This document shows positions 55,552 through 63,457 of a stretch of 64,000 bases of DNA, piece by piece. The stretch's first letter is position 1, and the number at the start of each line of letters is the position of its first letter. The stretch is taken from positions 310,001 to 374,000 of the forward strand of contig NZ_JAEMUW010000004.1 of the NCBI RefSeq assembly GCF_016598485.1, read 5' to 3'. The notes beneath the pieces were generated by a model, which saw nothing but the letters and a program-made list of their open reading frames with translations, was not told the origin of the DNA and did no database searches. This stretch comes from Micromonospora coerulea. Its GTDB lineage: Bacteria; Actinomycetota; Actinomycetes; Mycobacteriales; Micromonosporaceae. The position numbers and the translations under genes were made by a program.

Positions 55552-55569
55552 GGTCTGGACGACCGGCGG

Positions 55570-56085
55570 TCAGCCCGCCGGCCAGGCCGCGAACCGGCGC
55601 TGCCCGTACAGCAGCGGCTCCCGGCCCGGCTCGCGGACGATCTGCCGCACCTCGCCGAAGACCACCATGTGGTCGCCGACCGGCTCGGTGCGCGCCACGG
55701 CGCAGTGCGCCACGGCGAGCGCGTCGTCGGCCAGGTACGGCCCGGCCGCGTCCGGCCCGGCGGCCCAGCGCACCCGCAAGAACCGCTCCGGATCGCCGGA
55801 GGCGAACAGCCGTGCGGTCGCCGATGCATCCTCGTGCAGCAGGTTCACCGCGAACCGGGAGCCGGCGACGATCGCGGCCAGGGTCGGGCTGCCGCTCCAC
55901 ACGCAGACCAGCAGCGTCGGCGGGGCGAGGGTCACGCTGCACACGGACGAGCACGTCATGCCGTGCGGCCGGCCGTCCGGCCCGAACGCGGTCAGCACGG
56001 CCACGCCGGTGGGGAAGTCGGCCATCAGGCCCCGGAAGTCGGTCGAGGTGGGCCCGGCGGCCCGCTCGGCGAGGGAATCTGTCAC
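55570..56085 (-). CDS. Flavin reductase (FMN-binding split-barrel)
   Basis: 171 residues from ATG 56085. Split-barrel flavin reductase marks: MADFPTGVAVLTAFGPDGRPHGMTCSS, TLLVCVWSGSPT, FAVNLLHED and the C-terminal GDHMVVFGEV. It makes free reduced flavin with NAD(P)H. The halogenase gene lies 64 bp upstream on the same strand, so it almost certainly supplies FADH2 to that enzyme. Confidence 0.92.
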   Translation of the reverse strand: MTDSLAERAAGPTSTDFRGLMADFPTGVAVLTAFGPDGRPHGMTCSSVCSVTLAPPTLLVCVWSGSPTLAAIVAGSRFAVNLLHEDASATARLFASGDPERFLRVRWAAGPDAAGPYLADDALAVAHCAVARTEPVGDHMVVFGEVRQIVREPGREPLLYGQRRFAAWPAG

Positions 56086-56149
56086 GTCGCACCACCTCAG
56101 GGATCGGGCGGGGGTCCGCCGGCGAGCCGGACCGGACCCCCGGCGTCGG

Positions 56150-57916
56150 TCAGTTCATCCCGATGTACGGGGCGATGTGCCGGCCGGCCCAGCTGTCGAA
56201 GTCCTCCAGCAACTGCTTGTTGAGCTCCGGGTGCTCGGCGAAGGCCTGCAGCGCGTCCGCCTGGCTCATCGCCTTCGCCACCAGTGCGTCGGCCGCCTTG
56301 CGCCGCTGCCACCAGTCGTCGTTGGTCTCCGTCCGCTCCAGCTTGGTCGCCGGCACCTTCTGCCCGAGCAGCAGGTTGTCGATGCCGGCCAGGCCGAAGA
56401 AGGTCGGCGCGGCGCCGAGCGCCAGGTCCAGCAGGAACGGGTCCCGCCGGGTCAGCGGCGCCCCGTTGGCGTACAGGTCCAGCAGGGGCTTGAAGCCGGA
56501 GACGTCGCAGCGGTCCCGGACGTCCTTCCAGAACGGGGTGTCCACCTTGGTGTTGAACTTGTAGTGGATGCCGAGGAACCAGCGGATCGCGTCCCAGCGC
56601 TGGCCGAGGCCGAGGTTGACCACGTCCCGGGCCGGGGTCTCGGACCAGGAGGTGGGCAGGGTGGCCACCATCGCCTGGATGGACAGCGCGCTCATCAGCA
56701 GGCCGGTGGACTCCAGCGGCTCGACGAAGGCGTACGAGTTGCCGATCGCGTAGACGTTGCCCCGCCAGGCCTTGTCGTGCCGGCCACTGCGGAAGCGCAC
56801 CTGGCGCAGCCCGTCAACGGTGGGGAAGCGCTCCTTGATCTCGTCGGCGGCCTGCTCGTCGCTGATGTGGTCGGTCGAGTAGACGTAGCCGATGTGGTCG
56901 CTCTCCGGGGTGGGGATGTTCCAGGTCCACCCGGCCTGCATGGTGGTCGCCGTGGTGTACGGCTTGAGCACCCCGTCGTGCGGCATGTTGCCGGTGACCG
57001 CCGAGTTGGTGAAGAGCGTGTCGGAGTAGCTGTGGAACGGCGTGCCGAGGGTCTTGCCCAGCAGCATCGAGCGGAAGCCGGTGCAGTCGACGTAGAAGTC
57101 GAACGTCAGCTCCCGCCCGTCGGTGGTGGTCAGGTGGTCGACCCATTCCTCGCCGCCGAGCACCACGTCGGCCAACCGCGCCTCGACGTGCGTGATGCCG
57201 CGCTGCTCGGCCAGCTCGGTGAGGTAGCCGACGAACCGGGCGTTGTCCAGGTGGTACGCGAACGGCAGGTACTTCATCAGCGAGACGGGCTTGCCGTCGA
57301 CCTCGAAGACCGCCGAGCGGTCGGCCATCATCATCAGCGACTGGAGGGTGAAGCCGTTCACGCTGCCGGTGGCGTCGAGCGCACCCAGGCCGCCGATTGA
57401 GTGGTGGTGCCAGTCGAAGGTGGCCATGAACGGCTCGTCCTCCGCCGGCCCCCAGTCGAACTTGATGCCGAGCTTCCAGGTCGGCATCACCTTCCGGTAC
57501 AGCTCGTTGGCGTCGATGCCCAGGTAGTGGTGCAGGAACATCACCATGTAGGTCACCGTCGCCTCGCCGACGCCGATGATCGGGATCTCCTTCGACTGCA
57601 CCAGGGTGACGTTCAGCCACGGCCGCTTCGCCTTCAGCGCCAGCGCCGCCATGTAGCCCGCGGTGCCGCCGCCGATGACGCCGACCGAGCGGACCCCCTG
57701 CGGGTCGTCGTCGGCCGGGCGCCGCCGGTCGCTCGCCACCGCCTCGTGGTGCTGGGTGAGCGCCCGCGGGTTGAGCACACCCGGCATGCCCTGACCGTTC
57801 GCGCCGCCCAGCCAGTCCCGTACCGCGTCAGCGTCGGACTCGGTGAGGCTCTCGACCAGGGTGTCCAGCTGGGTCCTGGTGGTGGGGCCGCCGAAGCCGC
57901 CCATGTTTCCGTACAT
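56150..57916 (-). CDS. Flavin-dependent (tryptophan-halogenase-type) halogenase
   Basis: 588 residues from ATG 57916. FAD site VGVIGGGTAGYMAAL (residues 78-92), IIGVGEATV, and the halogenase hallmark WTWNIP (330-335), followed by GNSYAFVEPLESTGLLMSAL. It should chlorinate or brominate an activated aromatic ring with FADH2, oxygen and halide. Odd: an extension of about 75 residues precedes the FAD domain (MYGNMGGFGGPTTRTQ, then a charged helix), where known halogenases start within about 5-10 residues of it. Its substrate is presumably the polyketide phenol rather than tryptophan. Paired with the reductase downstream; SARP-like array upstream. Confidence 0.94.
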   Translation of the reverse strand: MYGNMGGFGGPTTRTQLDTLVESLTESDADAVRDWLGGANGQGMPGVLNPRALTQHHEAVASDRRRPADDDPQGVRSVGVIGGGTAGYMAALALKAKRPWLNVTLVQSKEIPIIGVGEATVTYMVMFLHHYLGIDANELYRKVMPTWKLGIKFDWGPAEDEPFMATFDWHHHSIGGLGALDATGSVNGFTLQSLMMMADRSAVFEVDGKPVSLMKYLPFAYHLDNARFVGYLTELAEQRGITHVEARLADVVLGGEEWVDHLTTTDGRELTFDFYVDCTGFRSMLLGKTLGTPFHSYSDTLFTNSAVTGNMPHDGVLKPYTTATTMQAGWTWNIPTPESDHIGYVYSTDHISDEQAADEIKERFPTVDGLRQVRFRSGRHDKAWRGNVYAIGNSYAFVEPLESTGLLMSALSIQAMVATLPTSWSETPARDVVNLGLGQRWDAIRWFLGIHYKFNTKVDTPFWKDVRDRCDVSGFKPLLDLYANGAPLTRRDPFLLDLALGAAPTFFGLAGIDNLLLGQKVPATKLERTETNDDWWQRRKAADALVAKAMSQADALQAFAEHPELNKQLLEDFDSWAGRHIAPYIGMN

Positions 57917-58228
57917 TTCGCACTCCCGACCGTCGTTGGATGGATGGCCCCGCCAGCTCCGTCCGGGCGGGGCGGGGTGCCGCGAGGGTGGCCGGGCCCG
58001 TCGGCGCCGGCGCCGCCGGCCGGGACCGACCCGGCCACGGCCACTGTGCGCAGATCGGCTCGAGCCCCGCTGGAGCGTCGCTCAGGGTGCCCGGGCCCGC
58101 GCCGGGCCGGCGTGCGCGCGCATCCGCCGGCTCGCTCGCCGGTCGAGCTGGGTTCGAGGGGTACGCGCCACGCTGGCCGGCGGCCGGCCGCTGCCGCGGC
58201 GGGCAGGGGGCCAGGGAAGGGGCGGGCG
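57917..58228. other. Intergenic region upstream of the halogenase
   Basis: 312 bp without a gene apart from the SARP-type array at 58059-58087. Contains G/C-rich palindromic stretches near 58090-58115. No other recognisable element. Confidence 0.5.
58059..58087 (-). promoter_or_regulatory. SARP-type heptad array before the halogenase
   Basis: TCGAGCC, TGGAGCG and TCAGGGT at 58059, 58070 and 58081 on the plus strand, exactly 11 bp apart. It lies 143-171 bp upstream of the halogenase start and 142 bp before the small frame at 58229. Confidence 0.65.
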
Positions 58229-58393
58229 ATGGTGGCGGACGACGGCAACGGGGCGGGGTACCCGTCGAGACTGGTGCGGATCGGTCGGCTGCTCTGGGCG
58301 GGCGCCCAGATCCAGGGGCTGTTCCTGCTGGGCTTCCCGCCGCCCCCGGTCCGGCCTGCCGACCCGGCCGATCCGGCCCGGACTGCCCGCTGA
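58229..58393 (+). CDS. Small hypothetical protein opposite to the surrounding PKS genes
   Basis: A 54-residue frame with a good ribosome-binding site (GGAAGGGG 7 bp before the ATG): MVADDGNGAGYPSRLVRIGR, a hydrophobic part LLWAGAQIQGLFLLGF and a proline-rich end. It lies on the plus strand between the minus-strand halogenase and KS-alpha genes, ends before a shared terminator hairpin, and has the heptad array upstream. Not recognised; it could be a real short membrane-associated peptide or chance. Confidence 0.4.
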   Translation: MVADDGNGAGYPSRLVRIGRLLWAGAQIQGLFLLGFPPPPVRPADPADPARTAR

Positions 58394-58410
58394 CCGACCG
58401 ACCGACGACG

Positions 58411-58442
58411 ACCGGCCGCCCACGGCAACGTGGGCGGCCGGT
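58411..58442. terminator. Terminator of the KS-alpha operon
   Basis: A perfect 13-bp stem (ACCGGCCGCCCAC, 58411-58423; GTGGGCGGCCGGT, 58430-58442) with a 6-nt loop. It lies 14 bp beyond the KS-alpha stop on the minus strand and 17 bp after the small plus-strand frame. Confidence 0.8.
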
Positions 58443-58456
58443 TCGTTCGTACGGGG

Positions 58457-59710
58457 TCAGACGCGGGCGAGCAGCATGGCGCTCTGGAAGCCGCCGAATC
58501 CGCTGCCCACGCTGAGCACGCGGTCCATCCGGTGCTCCCGGGCGGTCAGCGGCACGTAGTCCAGGTCGCACTCCGGATCGCGCTGGTGCAGGTTCGCGGT
58601 GGGGGGCACCACCTGGTGTTGCAGGGCCAGCGCGCAGGCTGCCACCTCCAGGGACCCGATCGCCCCCAGCGAGTGCCCGATCATCGACTTGATCGAGCTG
58701 ACCGGCACCTGGTACGCCCGCTCGCCGAGCGCCCGGATGAACGCGGCCGTCTCGTGCCGGTCGTTCTGCTTGGTCCCCGAGCCGTGCGCGTTGATGTAGT
58801 CCACCTCGGACGGAGCGATGCGCGCCTGGTCCATGGCGACCCGGATGGCCTCGGCCATCTCCCGGCCGTCCGGCTTCAGGCCGGTCATGTGGAAGGCGTT
58901 GCTGCGGCTGGCGAAGCCGGTGATCTCGGCGTAGATGCGCGCCCCGCGGCGCCGGGCCGCCTCCTTCTCCTCCAGCACCAGCACCGCCGCCCCCTCGCCG
59001 AGGACGAAGCCGTCCCGGGTGGCGTCGAACGGGCGGGAGGCGTGCTCCGGGTCGTCGTTGTTCGGCGAGGTCGCCTTGATCGCGTCGAAGCAGGCGGAGG
59101 TGATCGGGGAGAGCGGGGCGTCCGTCGCGCCGGCCACCATCACGTCGGTGCTGCCCTCGCGGATCAGCTCCACCGCGTGCCCGACCGCGTCCAGACCGGA
59201 GGTGCAGCCGGTCGAGATCAGCGCCGTCGGCCCCTCCGCGCCGGCCGTCCAGGCCACCTCCACCGCGAGCGTGCTCGGCACCATGTACCCGTACAGGTGC
59301 GGCACCCCGTAGGTGTGGTCGACCAGCCAGTTGCGGCCGTCGTCCGAGAGCACCGCGTACTCCTGCTCCAGGCCCATCGTGCAGCCGACCGCGCTGCCGA
59401 TGCTCACCCCGACCCGGGCTGGGTCTCCGGCGGCCAGGTCCAGGCCGCTGTCCGCGACCGCCTCCCGGGCGCTGACCACCGCGAACTGGGCGGCCCGGTC
59501 CATCCGCCGGATCTCCGCCGAGGTCAGGCCGCACGCCCGGGGGTCGAAATCCACCTCCGCGGCGATCCGGGACCGGAAGGCGGCGGCGTCGAAGAGACTG
59601 ATCCGCCGGGTCGCCGTCCGCCCGGCGGCGAGCAGCTCCCAGTACGCCTCCCGGCCCACCGCCCCCGGCGCGACCGCGCCGATCCCGGTGATCACCACCG
59701 ACCGGGTCAT
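58457..59710 (-). CDS. Type II PKS ketosynthase (KS-alpha)
   Basis: 417 residues from ATG 59710, overlapping the cupin stop by 4 bp. Complete condensing site: Cys169 in [17 protein letters not shown], His309 in [12 protein letters not shown], Lys341 and His346 in [16 protein letters not shown]-terminus [19 protein letters not shown]. It catalyses decarboxylative condensation of malonyl-ACP and acts only as a heterodimer with KS-beta. Here it is transcribed with cupin and TcmI-like cyclase genes, on the strand opposite to and 11.6 kb from KS-beta, whereas almost all known systems place KS-alpha immediately before KS-beta. Confidence 0.97.
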   Translation of the reverse strand: MTRSVVITGIGAVAPGAVGREAYWELLAAGRTATRRISLFDAAAFRSRIAAEVDFDPRACGLTSAEIRRMDRAAQFAVVSAREAVADSGLDLAAGDPARVGVSIGSAVGCTMGLEQEYAVLSDDGRNWLVDHTYGVPHLYGYMVPSTLAVEVAWTAGAEGPTALISTGCTSGLDAVGHAVELIREGSTDVMVAGATDAPLSPITSACFDAIKATSPNNDDPEHASRPFDATRDGFVLGEGAAVLVLEEKEAARRRGARIYAEITGFASRSNAFHMTGLKPDGREMAEAIRVAMDQARIAPSEVDYINAHGSGTKQNDRHETAAFIRALGERAYQVPVSSIKSMIGHSLGAIGSLEVAACALALQHQVVPPTANLHQRDPECDLDYVPLTAREHRMDRVLSVGSGFGGFQSAMLLARV

Positions 59711-60135
59711 GCCGGACCCCCCACGTCCGGGTTCGCCGCCTCGGGCCGGGTCGGCTCCTCGGTGTCCACGTGGCCCAGCTCGGGCCGGGGTGCCAGCGGG
59801 GAGAGGTGGAAGACCACCCGGGCGGCCGTGCCACCGGTGTTGACCAGCCGGTGCTTCACCCCGATCGGCACCAGCAGCGAGTCGCCGGGGCCGAGCCGGA
59901 CCGGCTCGCCGTCCAGCCGGATCTCCAGGTCGCCGTCGACGACGTGCAGGAACTCCTCCGAGTACGGGTGGTAGTGCTCGGTGACGTACTCGCCGGGGGC
60001 GAGGGTGAGCACCCCGCCGAATCCGGAGGTGCAGCCCACCGTCTTCGGGCTCAGGGTGAGCCGGATGTCGCCGCCGCGGCGGCGGTTCGGCGCCACCTGG
60101 TCGACGTGCACACGCAGTTCGCGGGTCGTGGTCAC
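59707..60135 (-). CDS. Cupin protein, TcmJ-like polyketide cyclase/oxygenase partner
   Basis: 142 residues from GTG 60135, overlapping the upstream cyclase stop (GTGA). Cupin motifs: [21 protein letters not shown] (motif 1, H-x-H with Glu) and [17 protein letters not shown] (motif 2, His). TcmJ-like cupins are regular companions of KS-alpha in tetracenomycin-like and pentangular clusters and assist ring folding or quinone formation. Its stop overlaps the KS-alpha ATG, so it is translated with the ketosynthase. Confidence 0.92.
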   Translation of the reverse strand: MTTTRELRVHVDQVAPNRRRGGDIRLTLSPKTVGCTSGFGGVLTLAPGEYVTEHYHPYSEEFLHVVDGDLEIRLDGEPVRLGPGDSLLVPIGVKHRLVNTGGTAARVVFHLSPLAPRPELGHVDTEEPTRPEAANPDVGGPA

Positions 60136-60467
60136 CGGGTCCTCCCGTCCTTCGCCGTCCACACGTAGAACGGGGCGGCCATCGCGTCCTTCGGTTCCTT
60201 CCAGTTCGGGTCGTACGGCGACACGAACTCCGTCAGCCGGGTGTTGATGTCCTGGTACAGCGGGTGGCTGCGGGCCTTGTACAGGTTGGGCGAGATGTCG
60301 TCGTCGGCCTCCACCAGGTGCAGGTACAGGTCGTGGAAGGTGAACAGCAGCCGCCGCGAGACACCGATCATGTGAGGCAGGTCGGTGGCGTCCGATTCGG
60401 CGAAGACGTCGCCGATGCGCTGTGGTTCGTCGGTCTTCAACTTCGCGATGATCAAGGTGCGGTGCAC
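60132..60467 (-). CDS. TcmI-type polyketide synthesis cyclase
   Basis: 111 residues from GTG 60467 with a strong AGGAGGATCACC. TcmI family signature: [15 protein letters not shown] at the start, [23 protein letters not shown], and a C-terminal [12 protein letters not shown]. These dimeric ferredoxin-like proteins close the last ring(s) in tetracenomycin and pentangular polyketides. First gene of the cyclase, cupin, KS-alpha operon; two SARP-like heptad arrays lie 55-121 bp upstream. Confidence 0.95.
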   Translation of the reverse strand: MHRTLIIAKLKTDEPQRIGDVFAESDATDLPHMIGVSRRLLFTFHDLYLHLVEADDDISPNLYKARSHPLYQDINTRLTEFVSPYDPNWKEPKDAMAAPFYVWTAKDGRTR

Positions 60468-60521
60468 GGTGATCCTCCTGGCGTCCGCTCCGATGGGCCC
60501 GCACATGCTCACAGCGCCGGC

Positions 60522-60588
60522 TGGAGCCCTACTCGAACCCGGCTCGGCGGCCCCGCCGCTGGACCGGTGGTCGAGCCGGGCCCGAGCC
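60522..60588. promoter_or_regulatory. Two SARP-type heptad arrays between the KS-alpha operon and antiporter
   Basis: TGGAGCC, TCGAACC, TCGGCGG (60522, 60533, 60544) and TGGACCG, TCGAGCC, CCGAGCC (60560, 60571, 60582), each at 11-bp spacing. The nearer set ends 55 bp from the cyclase start; the farther set is 52 bp before the antiporter gene. Confidence 0.68.
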
Positions 60589-60639
60589 GGCGACGTGACG
60601 ATCGCCCGGTCAACCGTCGGACGTCCGGTCGGAGGACCC

Positions 60640-61887
60640 ATGTCAACCACGCAGGCGACCCGTCTCCTGCTCGCCCTCGCGATCATCATCGTGGCCGCCC
60701 GCCTGCTCGGCGCGCTGGCCCGCCGGCTGGACCAGCCGCCGGTGATCGGCGAGGTACTGGCCGGGATCGCGCTCGGCCCCACGCTGCTGCACGGGACCGT
60801 CTCCGAGGCGGTCTTCCCCACGGACATCCGGCCGTTCCTCGCCGCGCTGGCCAACCTGGGGGTCGCGCTGTTCATGTTCATCGTCGGCCTGGAGCTCGAC
60901 CACGCGCTGGTCCGGGGCCGGGGCCGACTCGCCAGCAGCGTCTCCATCAGTTCGATCGTGCTGCCGTTCGGACTGGGCGCCCTGCTGTCGCTGTACCTGA
61001 TCGGCAACCACCCGAGTCGGGATCCGCTGGGCTTCGCCCTGTTCATGGGCGCGGCGATGTCGGTGACCGCGTTCCCGGTGCTGGCCCGGATCCTCACCGA
61101 CCGGGAGATGAGCCACACCCTGGTCGGCCAGGTGGCATTGACCTGCGCGGCGGTCGACGACGTCCTCGCCTGGACGATGCTGGCGACGGTGGTGACCGTG
61201 GCCGGCGCCGCCGCCGACCAGGCCCGGCTGCTGCTGTTGGTGCTGCCCTATCTCGCGGCGATGTTCCTGGTGGTCCGCCCGCTGCTGCGCCGGGTGGCCG
61301 CGGCGCAGCGGGCCGCGGGCCGGCTGACCAGCAGCACGCTCGCCGTGGTGCTGGCCGGGGTGCTGCTGTCGGCGGCGGCCACCGAGGCGGTCGGGCTGCA
61401 CTTCATCTTCGGCGCGTTCCTGTTCGGCGTGGTGATGCCCCGGGAGGGCGGTGCCGCGCTCCGCGCCGAGCTGCTGGAGCGGGTCGGCCAGGTCAGCTCG
61501 GTGCTGCTGCTGCCGGTCTTCTTCATCGTCGCCGGCCTGCGCGTCGACCTCTCCGCCGTCGGCTCCACCGGACTGGCCGAGCTGGCGCTGATCCTGCTGG
61601 TGGCGATCGGCGGCAAGTTCGTCGGCGCCTACCTGGCGGCCCGGGCCAACGGGCTACCGGCCCGGGAGTCGGGCGCGCTGGCCACGTTGATGAACACCCG
61701 CGGCCTGACCGAGCTGGTCATCCTCAACATCGGCCTGCAACTGACCCTGCTGGACACCCGGCTGTACTCGCTGATGGTGGTGATGGCGGTGCTCACCACC
61801 GCGATGGCCGGGCCACTGCTGCGGCTGCTCTACCCGCCCCGCCACTACGCCCCGGCGGCTCCGGTGGCGACCGCCAGTCCCGGCTGA
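60640..61887 (+). CDS. CPA2-type cation/proton antiporter (Na+/H+ exchanger domain)
   Basis: 415 residues from ATG 60640 with GGAGGA upstream. Twelve to thirteen predicted helices; KefB/NapA-like features are RLDQPPVIGEVLAGIALGP at helix 2, AFPVLARILTD, the ion-site pair CAAVDDVLAW (DD) and LHFIFGAFLFGVVMPR. It lacks a C-terminal TrkA/RCK domain. It may help maintain ion or proton balance or co-transport in self-protection; similar antiporters adjoin several aromatic polyketide clusters. Its promoter region holds SARP-like heptads, suggesting it belongs to the cluster. Confidence 0.88.
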   Translation: MSTTQATRLLLALAIIIVAARLLGALARRLDQPPVIGEVLAGIALGPTLLHGTVSEAVFPTDIRPFLAALANLGVALFMFIVGLELDHALVRGRGRLASSVSISSIVLPFGLGALLSLYLIGNHPSRDPLGFALFMGAAMSVTAFPVLARILTDREMSHTLVGQVALTCAAVDDVLAWTMLATVVTVAGAAADQARLLLLVLPYLAAMFLVVRPLLRRVAAAQRAAGRLTSSTLAVVLAGVLLSAAATEAVGLHFIFGAFLFGVVMPREGGAALRAELLERVGQVSSVLLLPVFFIVAGLRVDLSAVGSTGLAELALILLVAIGGKFVGAYLAARANGLPARESGALATLMNTRGLTELVILNIGLQLTLLDTRLYSLMVVMAVLTTAMAGPLLRLLYPPRHYAPAAPVATASPG

Positions 61888-62284
61888 CCGGCGCGCCCCG
61901 GCTCCGCACCTGACTTTCGTCGGTGTCCGGGCCGGCGGCCCGTGCCCCCGCGCTGCCCCTGCCCCCGCCCCGCGCCGGGTCGCCCGGCGTCTGGCCGCTC
62001 GCGCCACCGGGTCCGCGTCGCGCCAGAGGTACCGCCACCGTCCTTTGGAGCTGAACCGCTTGCGACATCACGCTGCGCCGGGTGGCGTGGCGGCGTCCGC
62101 TCGCCCGGTGATTCGTCTGCGACATCGGGCTGCGCCGGGTGGCGTGGCCGCGTCCGCTCGCCCGGTGATTCGTCTGCGACATCAGCTCCAAAGGCACTGC
62201 GGGGACAGGCCCGGGCCGCCCGGGCCGCCCGGGTGACCAGGGGCGCCGCCGACGGCGCGGCGGCCGGGCGCGGTGTCGACGTGG
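61888..62284. other. Intergenic region with a repeat element
   Basis: 397 bp between antiporter and P450. The only structure seen is the inverted-end tandem repeat at 62042-62194; the rest shows no coding bias. Confidence 0.55.
62042..62194. repeat. 153-bp intergenic repeat: two 57-bp tandem units between 13-bp inverted ends
   Basis: CCTTTGGAGCTGA (62042-62054) is exactly inverted at TCAGCTCCAAAGG (62182-62194). Between them TGCGACATC starts units at 62061, 62118 and 62175, so two near-identical 57-bp units and the start of a third. The units differ at only a few positions. The layout suggests a small non-autonomous mobile or REP-like element. Confidence 0.9.
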
Positions 62285-63448
62285 TCAGGCGCGGCGGATG
62301 ACGAAGGCGTCCGGCATCCGGAAGGTCAGGTTGTCCGGGCACCACGGCGGGCGGACCACGGTCACCCCGTCGAGCAGCGCGGCCGCCTCGGCGACCACCA
62401 CCGCCGCCTCCATCCGGGCCAGCTGCGCGCCCACGCAGCGGTGCGCGCCCGCCCCGAAGGCCAGGTGTCGGCGGGAACCGGGCTGCCCGGGCCGGAAGTC
62501 GGCCGGGGCGGCCACCACCTCGGGGTCCCGCCCGGCCCGGGCCAGCCACGCCACGATGCTGGTGCCGGCCGGCACCGTCGTACCGCCCAGCGTGGTGTCC
62601 ACCGCGGCCACCCGCCGCCAGGTGACGATCGGCGGCTCCAGCCGCAGCCCCTCCTCGACCACGTCGCCGACGGCAACCTCGCCGGCGCGCAGCCCCGCCC
62701 GCACCTCAGGCTCGCCGGTCAGCCGGTGCAGCAGCAGGGTGAGGAACTGCGAGGTGGTCTCCTGGCCGGCGACCAGCAGGAAGAACAGCGCGCCCACCAC
62801 CACGTCGGGGGAGTGCCCGGCGGCCCGCAGCCGGGCGGCCAGCCCGCCGCCGGTGGCGGCGAACCCGCGCAGCACGGTGTGGAACCGGCCGACCTCGGTG
62901 GCGAGCGCGAGCTGACGCTCGGCGTCCAGCGGCGCCCAGAACAGCTCCAGCGCGGCCCGGGCGAAGTCCTTGACCGCGCCGACCGGGGCGTCCGGGAGTT
63001 CCACGAGGCGGGCCAGCACCAGCAATGGCAGGTCGGCGGCGAGTTCGGCGTACAGGTCGACGGCGGCTCCCGCGTCGAGGTCGGCGGTGAGCCGGGCCAC
63101 CCGGTCCCGGACCAGCGCGGTCAGCCAGGGCTGCTGTGCCGCGACGCGGGTGGGGTGCAGGGCGTCGGCGACGATGCCGCGGATCTCCGGGTGGCTGGCG
63201 CCGGAGTTGTTGGCCAGGGTCGGCGGCAGCCGGAAGCGGTGCCCGGCGAGCACCCGCAGGGCGGCCACCGGCATCGGCGTCACCGCGTCGAGGGCGTTGT
63301 CCGGCCGGAAGGTGACCGGGTCGGTGAGCACCTGCTTGACCAGCGCGTGCCGGGTGACCACCAGGTGCCCGACGCCGACGTGGTCGACGACGGTCGCCAG
63401 GTCCGGCCACCGCCGGTCGACGGACTCGCCCCAGCCCCGGAACAGCAC
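62285..63448 (-). CDS. Cytochrome P450
   Basis: 387 residues from GTG 63448. The heme-ligand loop is FGAGAHRCVGAQLAR, the I-helix oxygen motif AGQETT, and the K-helix ExxR motif EEGLRL. Typical soluble bacterial CYP length. It would need ferredoxin and reductase from elsewhere. It lies on the right of the polyketide cluster behind a repeat element, on the same strand as and 9 bp after a methyltransferase gene. It could tailor the polyketide but may equally be an unrelated gene, since the methyltransferase partner looks like housekeeping. Confidence 0.92.
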   Translation of the reverse strand: MLFRGWGESVDRRWPDLATVVDHVGVGHLVVTRHALVKQVLTDPVTFRPDNALDAVTPMPVAALRVLAGHRFRLPPTLANNSGASHPEIRGIVADALHPTRVAAQQPWLTALVRDRVARLTADLDAGAAVDLYAELAADLPLLVLARLVELPDAPVGAVKDFARAALELFWAPLDAERQLALATEVGRFHTVLRGFAATGGGLAARLRAAGHSPDVVVGALFFLLVAGQETTSQFLTLLLHRLTGEPEVRAGLRAGEVAVGDVVEEGLRLEPPIVTWRRVAAVDTTLGGTTVPAGTSIVAWLARAGRDPEVVAAPADFRPGQPGSRRHLAFGAGAHRCVGAQLARMEAAVVVAEAAALLDGVTVVRPPWCPDNLTFRMPDAFVIRRA

Positions 63449-63457
63449 GCCGACACG

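Larger units (their letters stand above)
54598..55569. other. Long noncoding region upstream of the SARP gene
   Basis: 972 bp, less GC-rich than the coding DNA and without a convincing gene (open frames here show no coding bias). The octamer GCATTAAT occurs at 54817-54824 and 55161-55168, rare for this composition. TTGACCCC at about 54838 faces away from the SARP gene. The right end holds the terminator of the flavin reductase gene. The length suggests a complex control region for the activator. Confidence 0.5.

Noticed and set aside
54540..56564. 674-codon plus-strand frame over the activator leader and flavin reductase
   Set aside because: Arg/Pro-rich translation, antisense to the flavin reductase and halogenase, no family features.
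62061..62183. 57-bp direct repeats as a CRISPR array
   Set aside because: Units are contiguous without unique spacers and there are no cas genes.
62285..63448. P450 as a certain member of the polyketide cluster
   Set aside because: It lies beyond a repeat element, next to a housekeeping-type methyltransferase, and lacks a SARP-like array; kept only as possible.
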